Positions 1 through 11,440 are shown, numbered from the stretch's first letter. The stretch is 64,000 nucleotides of DNA from Ctena decussata (GCA_963989385.1 OZ022509.1:53398271-53462270); one strand, 5' to 3'. The notes: generated by a model from the sequence alone, not told the origin. Program-made: numbers and translations.

Positions 1-929
1 GCCCGAAATCAGTGAATATCACCACCTTAACAAAGTCTTGAGCAAGCAACTAAAATCGTTTTGTCCGGGTAGGAATTCATCTGTTAATCAAACAAAATGC
101 ATGAGCCTTGCGGGTTTCTTAAGGATTGCTCCATTACCATCAGCGGTGGTTGCAATGGAAAAGACAAAAGTAACCGAAACAATGGTTTCCTGACCAGAGT
201 CTGTGCATCATGGGTCAACTTGGACCAGACTACAGTCAGTTTGTGCGCATGCTCTTGTGCATGGTTAAATAAATTTTTCGCAGGCCAGGGTGTGGAGTAA
301 ACAGCTGAACGAGAATCGTTTTTGTAATTCTATACTCTGAAAAAATAGATCGTGTTTTGGAGGAAACAAATAAAGCGTCGTGTAGAAGTCTCTCTGTACG
401 TCATTTTACTGTAGCTTTTTTTTCTGGTCTTTTGGGATTATTGAGCCCATTTGGAATTATTCCGAAAACACAAGGGGCTAAAAAATGTAAATGTCGTACC
501 ACTCATCAACTGGCTTGCAAAGGGATAGTGTAAGTGTCGTGAATTATCTCTCCGTACATGCGGATGAAGCATGTTCTATCACACTTACAACACGATACCT
601 TGTATAGCCCTAGCACGTTACGAGGTATCTCATGCTAAATATTTGGATATCTGAGTATTTTGCTAGAAATATGTGAAGGGAAAGAATACCTCTCTTACCC
701 TAGCTGTCTTGCAAAGTGAAAAGACATGTAGGTTAATTATATCACGTTCCGATTTTAGTGGCCATGACCTAGTGGTGATGACCTTCCGAGCTCGTCCAAA
801 GCAAGCCAGAGTACCAACTCGGGCAAACTTAGGATTGACCTTGAAAAGTTGAGAAACCCAGATGTGGCAGGCACGTTCCAAGCAGCTACAGGTGGGGAAA
901 TTTGCATCACAAATCAGTCTGTGGGATCA
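1..929. other. Stretch without recognised gene
   Basis: No recognisable gene or complete repeat is seen. A 67-codon plus-strand frame at 97-300 contains several cysteines, but it has no family motif I recognise and no clear splice signals, so I do not call it. The right part (about 900-930) runs into the decayed LINE that follows. Confidence 0.5.
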
Positions 930-2365
930 TGACATAGACAAAGATAGCATGACTACCACATTTGAGCTATGGTCTGCATCAAAATCTGGAAAACAGGAGA
1001 ATGACGGACCCCATGGATTCCATCGTTGATTATTTCACTCCCACAAAATAGGCAACCTACAACTGTGCCAGAACTAAAAAAATATCCGCCTCATCAATCA
1101 TCCGAGTAAAGTCATGCAGAAAGTTATCTTGAAAACGCTCAAATCTCAAGCTGAAGAGATAATCGCCAAAGAACAGGCTGGGTCCAGAGCACCACAGAAC
1201 AGATATTCTACCCCAGATTCCTGTGTGAAAAATAACTTTAACGTCAGCAGAATCTGTAACATGTCTTCATAGATTAGAAAAAAAACTAAAAAAAATAAAT
1301 AAATAACTATAACATTTGAAAGGGCATGGCATGCAGCCTTATGGGCCACCATGCAGAAGTACTTTATCAATGAAATCTAGATAGCACTATTGAGCACTTC
1401 TATGACAAGGCTGCAAGTGCAGTTCAGAAGAATGGTAGCACAGATAAATTGTTTAGAATAAAAGTTGGAGCTAGGCAATGATGCCGTATTTCACCCACCC
1501 TCTTCAACAATTTGCTCGAAAGGATTAGACTTGTTGCTCTGGAAGAACATGGTGGAAAGGTTAGGATAGGCGGCAGAAATATTACCAAATCTGCGGTTTG
1601 CCGATATCATTGACGCTCTTGCCGAGGAGAAGCAGGAACTAAAAGCCCTAGTTGAAAGTCTCGAGAAACCTTCACAAGGTATAAAATGGAGATAAGTGCT
1701 GAGAAGACCAAACAGATTATAATCAGCGCCAATGCATACAGAGGGAGATCAAGGTTAAAGGACAAAAGCTGGGAACAGTTACAAGGTTCAAGTACTTGTA
1801 GCAGTTGTCTCAGGTGATTGCTTTAAACCGGAGCCTTGAAAAAGCTGAAGCCAATATGGACAGACAACATCATACCACTCGGATCAAAGGTGAAACTAAT
1901 GCACTCCCTTGTCATATCTATATTTTTGTATGGCATAGTCATGGACTTTGACAGCGGAGTTAGAGAAAAAGGGCGCAGGCCTTTGGGATGAGATGCTTCC
2001 GAAGGTTAATGAACATAACATACAAGGACAACGTTACTATTAGAATGCGCTACTATTAGAATGCACGCAGAAAGATCCAAGCAGCCATTGGAGAATATGA
2101 CGAATTCCTGACATTGGACAAGAAACGAAAACTGAGGTGGTTTGGCCACATCTCAATTGTTCTGGCTTAGCATAGACAATTCTGCAGGGCACAATGAAAG
2201 GAAAAAAAGAAGACGAGGTAGACAGAAGAAGAGGTGGGAAAACAATATAAAAGAGTGGACAGGGATCGTCTTTGCTAGCTCAATCAGGGCAGCTGAACAC
2301 AGGACCAAGTGGAAAGGCGTTGTAAAATCATCTGTGGTTCACCAACGACCTTGCAAGGCGATAGC
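930..2365 (+). pseudogene. Decayed non-LTR retrotransposon (LINE) reverse transcriptase
   Basis: In shifting frames the plus strand reads as LINE reverse transcriptase. Near 1080-1180 there is a stretch like HPSKVM followed by EEIIAKEQAG. Near 1590-1640 there is an FADDIDALAEEKQEL-like block, the catalytic A/DD motif region of reverse transcriptase with its frame broken. From about 1690 come MEISAEKTK, then LTAELEK, then QKKRW and SSVV near the end. The last part matches the LINE ends at 25654 and 55643. Several stops and frameshifts make it non-functional. The endonuclease domain is not visible upstream. The clade is uncertain; the absence of RNase H after the reverse transcriptase fits RTE/BovB-like or CR1-like elements. 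Confidence 0.85.
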
Positions 2366-2649
2366 CATCTATAGTTTTCTTTCTGTTGAAATTTTACATC
2401 TTGTTCGACTGAGTAAATAACAGCGATGTCATATTTTTCTGGAATGACATATTTTCTCCCAGACAGTTTCCTGATAGTCGATTCCTCTATCAATCTTTTA
2501 TGTACCAAGATAAATAAAGCGGTTGGTATTTGACCACTTTGGACTTATGCAATTAATCTCGCCCTGTCAATATCTAAATGGCGAGGCGGGGCTCGGGACA
2601 GGGACGTTTTTCGTGGCAATTTTGAGAAACTCTTGTTCATTTTCCATAA

Positions 2650-2720
2650 AACATATGTTGTGGCTCCACATTAGAATCGCCTTGACAAGGCGGTTCTGAT
2701 GTGGAACCTTAACATATGTT
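2650..2720. repeat. Palindromic repeat (small hairpin)
   Basis: AACATATGTT at both ends encloses an imperfect stem in which ATTAGAATCGCCTTG pairs with a near-complementary arm around CTTGACAAG. A related stem (TTAGAATCGCCTCATGAGGC) is found at about 32180 and, diverged, at 18150. It is probably a short foldback MITE. Confidence 0.55.
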
Positions 2721-2954
2721 ATAATGAGAGAATAAAAGTAAATCCCAGAAACGTCAAAATTATTGTCAGTCTGGAACTCTGGTCAGCTCATGAAGTATTG
2801 GCTATAGGATATGGATATTGGCAATATAATATAAAATCTCAGCCAAATATAGGACTGATATTTCACTTTCAGAATGACACACATTTTGTACCTCTGTGTA
2901 GAAGTGCACGGTTACATACCGGTGTCCAAATCTTTATTCTTATCGCAACAGTAC

Positions 2955-3669
2955 AGGTTCATATGAGAATTTGTAAATACTAAGTGATGGTACTGCGTTT
3001 ATGCTTTGCAAAGGTATAGTATAGTAAAAGGAAAAGGCAACAACGCATTGCAAAGGTGCAGGCTGATAAGAGCATTTGTAAATACTATTGAAGTGATGTT
3101 ACTGCGTTTTTGCTTTGCAAAGGTATAGCAAAGAAGAAACAAAGGTAACAATGCATTACAAAGGTACAGGCTGATTAGAGAATTTGTAAACACTAAGTGG
3201 TGGTACTGCTTTTATGCTTTGCAAAGGTAGAGTAAAAGAAAAGGAAAAGGTAACAATGCATTGCAAAGGTAGAGGCTGATAAGAAAATTTGTAAACACTA
3301 AGTGATGGTATTGCGTTTATGCTTTGCAAAGGTAGAGTAAATGAAAAGGAAAAGGTAACAATGCATTGCAAAGGTACAGGCTGATAAGAAAATTTGTAAA
3401 CTCTTAGTGATGCAATGCATTGCAATGGTATAGGGTGATAAGAAAATCTATAAAACTAAGTGATGGTACTTCGTTTATGCTTTGCAAAGGTATAATAAGG
3501 GAAATGGAAAACATAACAATGCACTGCAAATGTACAGGCCGATAAGAGAATTTGTAAATACTAAGTGATTGTATTGCGTTTATGCTTGGCATAGGTGTAG
3601 TAAAGGAAAAGGAAAAGGCAACAACGCATTGCAAAGGTACAGGCTGATAAGAAAATTTGTAAATACTAA
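2955..3669. repeat. Tandem array, unit about 105 bp, 6-7 copies
   Basis: The motif GCTTTGCAAAGG recurs at about 3003, 3112, 3221, 3321, 3479 and, altered, 3582, giving spacings of roughly 100-110 bp with one shortened extra unit. Each unit also contains CAACAATGCATTGCAAAGG and CTGATAAGAGAATTTGTAAA. Minus-strand open frames through the array repeat the same peptide and are by-products of the repeat. One partial unit lies apart at 4150-4212, so the array has been split by an insertion. Confidence 0.9.
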
Positions 3670-3882
3670 TTCTAATGCACTTACAAATATAACGCGACGT
3701 CTGATTGGATAACGTCAAAAATTTGCGACAGTATATTCTGCGATATACTGTCGCAAACCCGACGTCATTAAGTAACGTCGCTACTCATTGGCTGGCGTTT
3801 GGTTTTATGTTGCTGACAGCGCTTGAAATGGGTGCAAACTAGTACATTATGAAAGGTGAAAATGTGGAAAAGTGCATTAGAA
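3670..3882. mobile_element. Foldback element inside the tandem array (outer part)
   Basis: TCTAATGCACTT at the left faces AAGTGCATTAGA at the right, giving a short terminal inverted repeat around about 210 bp. A strong internal hairpin at 3722-3757 pairs TTTGCGACAGTATA with its complement. There is no coding capacity. It sits between the main array and its displaced unit at 4150. Confidence 0.55.
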
Positions 3883-3883
3883 T

Positions 3884-4121
3884 GGGGATAACTGTATTGA
3901 AAATTATCATTTGGGGAGGTAAATCATCGGTTTTTATGGTCGCAAATTGCGTTTTACGGCTCCGCTAGCGCGTCGCCGTAAAACGAAATTTCCGACCATC
4001 GGTTTTTATGGTCGCAAATTGCGTTTACGGCTCCGCTAGCGTGTCGCCGTAAAACGAAATTTCCGACCATAAAACCGATGATTTACCTCCCCAAATGACA
4101 ATTTTCAAGACAGTTATCCCC
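3884..4121. repeat. Foldback element with a tandemly doubled inner stem-loop
   Basis: GGGGATAACTG at 3884 pairs with CAGTTATCCCC ending at 4121, and the arms continue inward through GGGGAGGTAAATCATCGG. The inner stem-loop of about 72 bp (TTTTACGGC facing GCCGTAAAA) occurs twice in a row, at 3925-3996 and 3997-4067. The two copies are nearly identical, so the doubling looks recent compared with the element itself. Confidence 0.8.
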
Positions 4122-4149
4122 TAAATGACTGCACCTCGTTTATCGTTTG

Positions 4150-4212
4150 CGTAAAAGGAAAAGGTAACAATGTATTGCAAAGTAGAGGCTGACAAGAAAA
4201 TTTGTAAATACT
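4150..4212. repeat. Displaced partial unit of the 105-bp array
   Basis: It matches the right half of the unit in the 2955-3669 array (AAAAGGAAAAGGTAACAATG, then AGGCTGACAAGAAAATTTGT). It marks the far side of the insertion at 3670-4149. Confidence 0.75.
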
Positions 4213-4689
4213 AAGTGACTGTACATGTAATGATATAAACTTTAATAAAATGGATTTCGATGTAAAGCTCATTGTACAGAACACATGGACTGTGAAGATT
4301 GACGCTCAAAACAAGAACATGTAATTAACAATGTATTGAATATTTCGTCGAAATTACAATATGTCCTGGACAGGGAACCACTTTTATAAAGCCAGAAACG
4401 TTTGAGAGTAAAAGGACATTCACATTCAGAGTACATTGTATTTTTGTATACGAAGAAGTACAAGAATATTATTACAAAGAGGAAGTCGCCAAAAGAATGA
4501 TTGCTGACAGAAATATTCAGATAGTCGATTCCTTCATCAATCTTTTATGTTTCCAAGACAAATAATATGCTCGTAATTTGACCATTTTCGGCTGGAACAA
4601 TTAATCTCACTTTGTCGGTGTCTAAATGTTCAGATCTTTCTCGGAATTGGCTCATAAAGTATGGCTATTGTCTATGCGAGCCTCCATAA

Positions 4690-4870
4690 GAAAAGTGTTC
4701 ATTTTAGCACCTGCGAACAGGTAAGGCTAAGATCAGCCTGCGCAGATACGCAGGCTGATCTGAGTATTCCCTGTTTGCATCAACAGTCTTGCGAAAAATC
4801 ACTCTGTTATGATTGGTATATACAGACTCGCGGGCTGATCTTAGTCTCACATTGTTCGTCAATACGGTAA
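4690..4870. repeat. Hairpin repeat with GATCAGCCTGCGCA core
   Basis: Two arms carry GATCAGCCTGCGCAGA and GCAGGCTGATCTGAG around 4731-4762, with a further GGGCTGATCTTAG at about 4832. The same core is found near 23510, 44590 and 63760, so this is a dispersed repeat family. Open frames on both strands here are explained by it. Confidence 0.5.
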
Positions 4871-5049
4871 GGTAAAATTTTCTCTCGGCGCGACTGCAGT
4901 GTCTAAGCCAGAAATAGCCAGGATATTTTCGGACTTGTCTTACACATTGGATTGTTTTTAACGGCCCTCTGAGACTGTATTGCATAGTATCGTGAGTATA
5001 TATCGAGCTTTCTCGAAAAGAACTCACCAACGGCCATCAAAAAGAGCAC

Positions 5050-6017
5050 TACGAGGGTCATCCAATAAGTCCTGCAAACGACAAAGTTTTAGGCAAATAT
5101 TAATTAAAAACGAATTAAGAAAGCCACAGTCCTACTTTGCATCTTCTCTTCTTTCCGGTCAACAATTTTTAGAAACGCCATGATCTTGCAATTGGCGTTG
5201 CTAGGCAACAGAAGAATACTACCATTATGAAAGCGGCGGTGGCTTCTAGTTGACTGTTTAAGATCCCTTAGCTTAGTTCAGAACGCACGTAAATATCTGA
5301 AGATTGCTGGGAGATACGGAAAATAATACTGAAGTATGTACACGGTACAAAGGTTAAGATATTGCCGTCAGTCAAAACATTATTATTGTTCAAAGGAAGA
5401 TCACCATGATTTTCGGGGAACTTAAATATCAAATAAAATGAGTATATGAAGAAGAGGCTTTCATAGCAGATAGAGTATTTCCTAAACTGCCGTTGGATTG
5501 TTATCAAAAAATTGTCCCGAGATGCTGACATGTAGATATTAGAGAAAATATATGCTCCGAACCTTGTTTAATATCGTTTGCAGCCTTAAGAAACCAGAGA
5601 TAAGCGTCAAAAACTAGATTTTTACTAAATTTCTGTAATGTTATCTTGTTGCCTAGCAACCACATTTGTTTGGTGATGTGAAATAATAACTGTCTCTTAT
5701 TTGAGCTCTTAAGTATAAGGCGATTACTTTAGAATATGAATTCTTGTAATTTGAAAGAACTGTAAACATATATGCAGGAATTTTCTCCCCCTCACCTCTT
5801 GTAAAAGACGTCGTGTTTGTGCATTTTCGCCGCCGGTACCGTTTACACCTTAGCATTCAAAACCCTCTCATATCTGAGAAAGGAATGTCACATGTAAGAT
5901 TTTTACCACATATGTGTATTATATAGGTAAGCTCTTAATGGTACAATTTGATTACCCTACCTCAATTAATAAAGCAGTAATGACGGCGTTTGCAAGACTT
6001 ATTGGATGACCCTCGTA
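5050..6017. mobile_element. Non-autonomous mariner-like element
   Basis: The left end TACGAGGGTCATCCAATAAG (5050) faces its inverted copy ending at 6017. The inverted repeats are about 28 bp with few mismatches and run inward to GCAAAC/GTTTGC. The flanking TA on each side (5050-5051, 6016-6017) fits the TA target duplication of Tc1/mariner elements. The 964-bp interior has only short frames, none with a recognisable transposase or D,D motif, so it would depend on an enzyme supplied elsewhere. A related single end lies at 60592. Confidence 0.85.
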
Positions 6018-7063
6018 TTCTTGACAACGTTTCCCATCAAAATACTATGTTGTTAATCACATTTAGTTCTCACCGAAAATATTATTTTGTATTGTATTGA
6101 ATTCAATGAACTTTTAACTCCTCAAATAAATTGTTATAACATACTGAATTATTAATTCATAAAAACCAACCCACATAAGACACCAGGCAATAAGAAGGTT
6201 GGCTGGTTGGTTGTTTTGGGTTTAACGGCCCCTTGTGACGGTATTTCAGTCTATATCGAGCAATCGCCCAGAGAGAGAGGGAGAAAGAAAAGAGATATGT
6301 GAGAAAAAATGTCCAAACACCCCCACCCCCGCCTACTGGAAGCGCACAGTAGGCCCTTGTCGTACTATTAGCAATTGATAATAAGGCAGAAACACTTAAC
6401 GACAAAATGGAACATCTAGTCCTTGACAGCTTGGCATCAGAATTAGACCAGACCTTGAAAACCCCTGTAATTCCAACAGACGCAGAAACAGCAAAATAAA
6501 AGTATCAACAGTTACAGACTTTGTTTATAAATATGTCACAAATAGTTTATCACATAAACAAATATGTCACTAATAGTTTATCACAATTAAAGCCAGGTTT
6601 GACGTCAGCAGTACACCTATTACTCTAACCGGTTTACAGTGGAAATGTTACAGCTGCTGAATGTTTGCGGCTATTCTGAGGAAAATGAGGATGACATACA
6701 AGCACCAAACTTCTATATGCACTGATGTCGAGATACAGAAAATTTCACTGAACAGCAAAATTTAGTCCGAAGATATTCCGCGTCTTGTCTGGTAACATCG
6801 TTTTTAAGATGAACAGGTAAGCATCCATGATTTTCCGCCATTTTACAAAAGGAGGCAACTTTGTTGCAATCCCTGGAAGACGTAGCTCTTTTAAAAAGGA
6901 GTCTACTCTTAAAGGAAATAATTTGCTACGATAGGACCAAGCCAATGTTCTGCGATTTACATGCTTGTGCCTGAATAGGATTACCCCTGTAGGTGTGGGT
7001 CCATGATTAGTTTCCTTCCTTATCGGTAGCCTACAGAGTATTCAAAATAAAAATAGTTTATCT
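6018..7063. other. Stretch without recognised gene
   Basis: About 6205-6270 resembles the body of the clam SINEs annotated below (GTTTAACGGCCCCTTGTGAC, then TATTTCAGTCTATATCGAGC) and is probably a truncated SINE on the minus strand. The rest shows no repeat partner in this window and no convincing frame. Confidence 0.45.
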
Positions 7064-7114
7064 GCAAACAGCGTAGATCCAGATGAGGCATAATGAGCCG
7101 CCTCATCTGGATCT
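7064..7114. repeat. Short hairpin repeat (AACAGCGTAGA family)
   Basis: AGATCCAGATGAGGC pairs with GCCTCATCTGGATCT across a short loop. Related copies at 27040, 49185, 53430 (partial) and 58997 share a GCAAACAG start and a GATGAG or GATCAG stem. It abuts the MITE at 7121. Confidence 0.65.
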
Positions 7115-7120
7115 AAACTG

Positions 7121-7361
7121 GCCCCGAGGTTATAAAACTTTTTTCATGCTCAACTCAGCTGAGCATGAAATTTAAAATGCCCATTAATATAAAAATACCA
7201 AGAAATTCAGCATTTTTCAGGCTCAGATAAGCCAAGAAGGCTATTTTTTCTACTCATAAATATTAAAATACCAACAATTGTTGGCATTTTAAAATTTATG
7301 AGTAGAAAAAATTTCATGCTCAGCTGAGTTGAGCATGAAAAAAGTTTTTTAACCTCGGGGC
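7121..7361 (+). mobile_element. 241-bp MITE, GCCCCGAGG family, copy 1
   Basis: It has long terminal inverted repeats of about 50 bp starting GCCCCGAGGTTATAAAAC, including the inner palindrome CTCAACTCAGCTGAG. The 3-bp target duplication CTG lies at 7118-7120 and 7362-7364. The second copy (21520) has exactly the same length and lies in the opposite orientation. GG/GC-rich ends and a CWG target suggest the PIF/Harbinger group; this is inference. No coding capacity. Confidence 0.88.
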
Positions 7362-7842
7362 CTGTTTGCACTCGTCTTTGATTCTCAGTTTGATATAGAT
7401 TGGACAAAACAATTTTGAAAACAGTTTTGCAGACGTAAAATTTGTCGTCTGCTTACTGGCGCTTAAAAGTCGGAAAACTTGACAGACGCACTTTTCAGGT
7501 GGCTTAATTCACAAAAGTTAAAAACTGACAGACGGACTTTTAGTGCCTTAATTCATGAATGATTGAATATTTTGGCTGCAAGTTATCTTTTATGCTTCTG
7601 AGCCTATATTTGGCTTACCAGTGAGAAAGTGTTTTAGTGGCGTCATTGTGACAACGATTGCTCTTCGCAGAGAGATGCTTTGAAAAGGACCATTGACAGT
7701 CTTAAGAGAAAGAAAAGGTTTTCCTGCTGGTATGGTTTAAACTTTTATACCTAAGTTTCAGAATAGTCAATTCTTTAAAGTCTTCATTCTACTGAGATTA
7801 TATTCAAACTTATGTCGTGGTTTAAAAACAGTTTTTTTGGGT

Positions 7843-9318
7843 TTTTAGCTCACCAGAGCCGAAGGCTCCGGGGGAGCTTATAGGATAGGCAGTGGTCCGT
7901 CGTCGTCGTCTGTCGTCGTCGTCGTCTGTCGTCGTCGTATGTCTGGCGTCGTCGTCCGTCAACACTTTTAAACGACATCTCCTCTGAAGCCACTTGGCCG
8001 ATTGGGCCCAAATTTCATCTGTGGCATCCTTGGGATGGGGGATTGAAAGTTTGTGTTTTTTATGTAAATTGGCCTTTTAGTTTGGTTGCTATGGCAACTT
8101 AGAGTTCCCATTGACTTATAATGGGGAAAATTGAAAAATGGCATTTTCTGCCAAGCCATTGCAGATATGTTGATAAAACTTTTATAGAAATGTTCCTTGA
8201 GATGTCTTCTATCAGCTATATGTTTTTTGGCCCACTGCTCCTTTTATTGGTTGCCATGGAAACCGAAATGCAAAAAAATGGAAAAAATATTTAAAAGATT
8301 ATCTCCTCTGAAGCCACAGGGCCGATAAGGCTTAGATTTCATCTGTGGCATCCTCAGGCTTGGGGATTGAAAGTTTGTGTATTTTATGATCATGGGCCCT
8401 TTAGTTTGGTTGCTATGGCAACTTAGAGTTCCCATTGACTTATAATTGGGAAAATTGAAAAATATCTTTTTCTGCCAAGCCATTGCAGATATGTTGATAA
8501 AACTTTTATAGAAATGTTCCTTGAGATGTCTTCTATCAGCTACATGTTTTTTTGGCCCACTGCTCCTTTTATTGGTTGCCATGGAAACCGAAATGTAAAA
8601 AAAGAAAAAAATATTTAAAAAATATCTTCTCTTAAGCCACTGGGGCTATAAGGCCGGATTTCATTTGTGGCATCCTTGGGCCAGGAGATTGAAAGTTTAT
8701 GTTTTTTATGAAAATCTGCCCTTTAGTTTGGTTGCTATAGCAACTTAGAGTTGCATTGACTTATAATGGGGAAACTAGAAAAATGGCATTTACTGCCAAG
8801 CCATTGCATATATGTTGACAAAACTTTTATAGATTGTTCCTTGAGAAGTCTCTTATTAGCTATGTGTTTTTTTTGCCCACTGCTCCTTTTATTGGTTGCC
8901 ATGGAAACCAAAATGCAAAAAAAAAATGGAAAAAAAAATACTTAAAAAATTTATCTCCTCAGAAGCCACTGGGCCAATAAGGCCCAGATTTCATATGTAG
9001 TATCCTTAGGCAGGATGATTGAAAATTTATTTATTTAGTTTTTTTTTTTTTTTTAAATCGGCTCTTTAGTTTGGTTGCTATAGCAGCTTAGGGTTGCATT
9101 GACTTGCAATGGGGAAAATTAAAAAATGGCATTTACTGCAATCAATATATGGAAAATAGTTATATATTTTGTTATCAACTCAACAGACTGTAGGACTGAG
9201 ACTTTGTAGTTGTATTAGCCTGTACGAATTGACAACAGTTTTGAGTGTATACAAATTTGATAGCAATTTTGAGCTAGAGATCTGTTGAGCTTTGTGGCCC
9301 GTGGGCCTCTTGTTTTTC
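7843..9318 (+). repeat. Repeat element with four tandem units of about 323 bp
   Basis: It begins near TTTAGCTCACCAGAGCCGAA, which includes a GAGCCGAAGGCTC hairpin, followed by a GTC-rich trinucleotide tract at about 7893-7955. Four degenerate units then start at about 7977, 8299, 8623 and 8949 (CTCCTCTGAAGCCAC), with spacings of 322, 324 and 326 bp. It closes with GTGGGCCTCTTGTTT near 9300. Minus-strand frames reading MAWQK...SGFRGD repeat once per unit and reflect the repeat rather than a gene. A related terminal piece lies at about 30905-30960. Confidence 0.8.
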
Positions 9319-10017
9319 TTCTAAAAACTGGCTTTTGAAAAGTTAACATCAAGAACTGAAAATTTAGAACCTTGGATAGAAGATTTGAAACACACGTTTG
9401 AGGCCCATACTTTAGAAAACTTTTTTCCCCTTTGACTTGCAATACATGGGCGTCAAGAGAAGATCTGATCGACTTCAGAGATTATGTATATAAGCTGTTC
9501 GAAGATCGCCTACAAGAAAGTACACCCTAAGTCTTTCGTTGTTTGTCCATTTGTAGATGGTGAAAGTAGATACGATACAATAACAGGCACATTACCTCGG
9601 CATGTGTTATGCGAGCACATGTACAGCTTTGTCGGTTTGATAAGGTGGACGCCACAGACACGCGACATTCAGCGACACTAAAATTACCGAACACCACCCT
9701 GATTGCACTGTTCCAGCTAACCCCACACTGGGTGTTTGGATTCAAGAAATTGATCGGACATGAGCCGCCCATTGGAGTCAGACCCACGACCCCATGCATG
9801 AAAGGCGCCAACCAACCCATTTGACCGGGCTCTCTCTGTTTTAGTCTTGCAGTTGTAGATCACGTGTTTCAGAGATTAGTGACCACTGATCGACTAAGAT
9901 CTAACTGACACGCGAGTAGACTCTCCAAGGATTGAGCGGTGTATTTCTGGAATAATTATCGTAAAGTGGCTATAATGATGTTGTCGTAAAATTGATATAA
10001 ATTTGATTGCTGTGAAG
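9319..10017. other. Stretch with overlapping unassigned frames
   Basis: Frames of 65 and 71 codons on the plus strand (9484-9681, 9609-9824) and one of 97 codons on the minus strand (9527-9820) overlap. None shows a known domain, and I cannot choose among them. The base composition is more GC-rich than the surroundings between 9700 and 9840, so an exon is possible but not supported. Confidence 0.35.
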
Positions 10018-10031
10018 TAATGCACTTTAGT

Positions 10032-10130
10032 TGGACGGACACACGGCGCCAAGTGTGTGCAACTATGGTTACGTACCGTTGAGCCACTTGGGTAACGTCG
10101 ATAAGAGAATTGAACTGAACTGAACTGAAC
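10032..10130 (+). mobile_element. Short SINE-like retroposon with GGCGCC head
   Basis: This 99-bp insert starts TTGGACGGACACACGGCGCC and ends in a GAACT-repeat tail. It is flanked by a perfect 14-bp target duplication TAATGCACTTTAGT (10018-10031 and 10131-10144). Three relatives lie at 12413, 12733 and 54012. They share GGACGGACRCNCGGCGCC, a GTACGT-like block, AACGTCGATAAGAGAATTGA and a short simple tail. Long target duplications and a repetitive 3' tail point to LINE-driven retroposition. Confidence 0.85.
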
Positions 10131-10462
10131 TAATGCACTTTAGTCGCACTTTCTGAAATTGTAAGGTTCTGAAAATACGTTTTGGAACAAAAAATATTAG
10201 AAAGCAGTGTTAAACTGCTCCGAAACATTCGAATCAGGTTTTGCACTGTTAACTATAAGACATTCGCCAGCTACTTTTGACATAGGAAATGCCATGGCTA
10301 TGGCATTATGTTTGTAAAATTAACAGTAGATCTATATGTGCGGTGCAATATACATGTATGTAGTGCAAGGTTTAGACATTGTATATAAATGTGTAACACA
10401 TATGACGTTATTTTCTTTGTAATCAGTTTACTCTATTAATGATGCGGAATTTCAACGTATGC

Positions 10463-10682
10463 TACAGCAGACTATCGCTGTCTCAAAAACTGATATCTTA
10501 AAGTGCCATCTTATACAAAACAATACAGTTTGGACACATTTCCTAGTTTTCTTTACATTTTAACTCCTGTTATCTGAAACTGCTGGAATCTCAAAGTAAA
10601 TTTTCTCGGAGCAGAAAATTTACTTTGAGATAACAATAGTTTGAGATAAAATTTAACTTTGGGATATTGAGAATTGACTGTA
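10463..10682 (-). mobile_element. Pogo/Tigger-like MITE, copy 1
   Basis: The ends TACAGCAGACTATCGC and (inverted) TACAGTCAATTCTCAATATC are diverged forms of the cleaner end CAGTTGACCCTCGTTATCTC seen at 11440. The interior matches the copy at 11228-11440 in opposite orientation (CTCCTGTTATCTGAAACTGC and TAAATTTTCT facing AGAAAATTTA). TA at each edge fits a TA target. No coding capacity. Confidence 0.7.
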
Positions 10683-10730
10683 CTTCAGTTTAAATGGCGT
10701 TTTCAGTGAGGATACCGGTGGTATTATTCA

Positions 10731-11052
10731 GGGTAACAACCTACGTCATAGCGCGCGTGACAGAGTAATCATTCGACGGCCATTTTGAAGAAACTCTTCC
10801 AGATTTTCCGTTTGTAACATATAAGAGACAGGATTTTAACACAAGATAAAACGGTGAGGCGGTGCCTACATGTACATATGGTCCAGATATAAAGGGTATA
10901 ATTCTTCAAAGGGTGAGAAATTATAAAACACCTCACTACAATTTTTGATGTGGACAGCTGAGATAAACATGCATTATATGCAAAATATTTACCTTATTAA
11001 GGCCGCTGATAAAACGATTATGACGTCAGCGCTATGACGTAGGTTGCCACCC
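10731..11052. mobile_element. TIR element with TACGTCATAGCGC ends
   Basis: GGGTAACAACCTACGTCATA at the left faces the inverted GGGTGGCAACCTACGTCATA at the right, followed inward by GCGC. The 322-bp interior is AT-rich and non-coding. The CCTACGTCA end motif resembles the motif repeated inside the unrelated-looking element at 16245. I could not define a target duplication. Confidence 0.7.
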
Positions 11053-11227
11053 TTGTTATTGCCATGTAGGCTATATTGAATAGTTAGGTGATGTTCTACC
11101 ATGTATACGGTAATCTGCAGCACATATAAAGTAACAAAAACAGTTTAATAAAGCCTTGCACAGGCTTTGATATGACATGTTTTCTCAAAACTCCTGCCAT
11201 TGCGCCCAGAAATAATTCATGCACATG

Positions 11228-11440
11228 TTTAGTCAACTCTCGATATCTCAAGAGTCGAAATTGATCTCAATCTACTGATAAATTTTCTGCTTCCAGAAAA
11301 TTTACTTGGAGATACCAGTAGTTTTAGATAACAGGAGATAGTATGTAAAACAAAATAGGGAACTTGATATGTCCAAACTATATTCGTTGAGATAAGATAC
11401 TTTGATATATCAGTGTTTGAGATAACGAGGGTCAACTGTA
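11228..11440 (+). mobile_element. Pogo/Tigger-like MITE, copy 2
   Basis: The right end reads GAGATAACGAGGGTCAACTG; inverted, this is the CAGTTGACCCTCGTTATCTC type typical of pogo-like TIRs. The left end AGTCAACTCTCGATATCTC matches it with a few changes. An internal AAATTTTCTGC/GAAAATTTA hairpin is shared with copy 1. It is non-autonomous. Confidence 0.75.

Noticed and set aside
2955..3669. CRISPR-like array (regular repeats with spacers)
   Set aside because: The whole unit of about 105 bp repeats with gradual divergence; there are no unique spacers, and the genome is eukaryotic.
2999..3718. Overlapping minus-strand frames rich in YKFSYQPVPLQC
   Set aside because: They are translations of the 105-bp tandem array, whose period is not a constant multiple of three, and they change frame along it.
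7968..8582. Minus-strand frames repeating MAWQK...SGFRGD as a possible repeat protein
   Set aside because: Each frame follows the about 323-bp DNA repeat unit and breaks between units; the DNA repeat explains the peptide repeat.
9484..9824. Overlapping frames on both strands as a gene
   Set aside because: No motif, no clear splice sites and no way to choose between strands.
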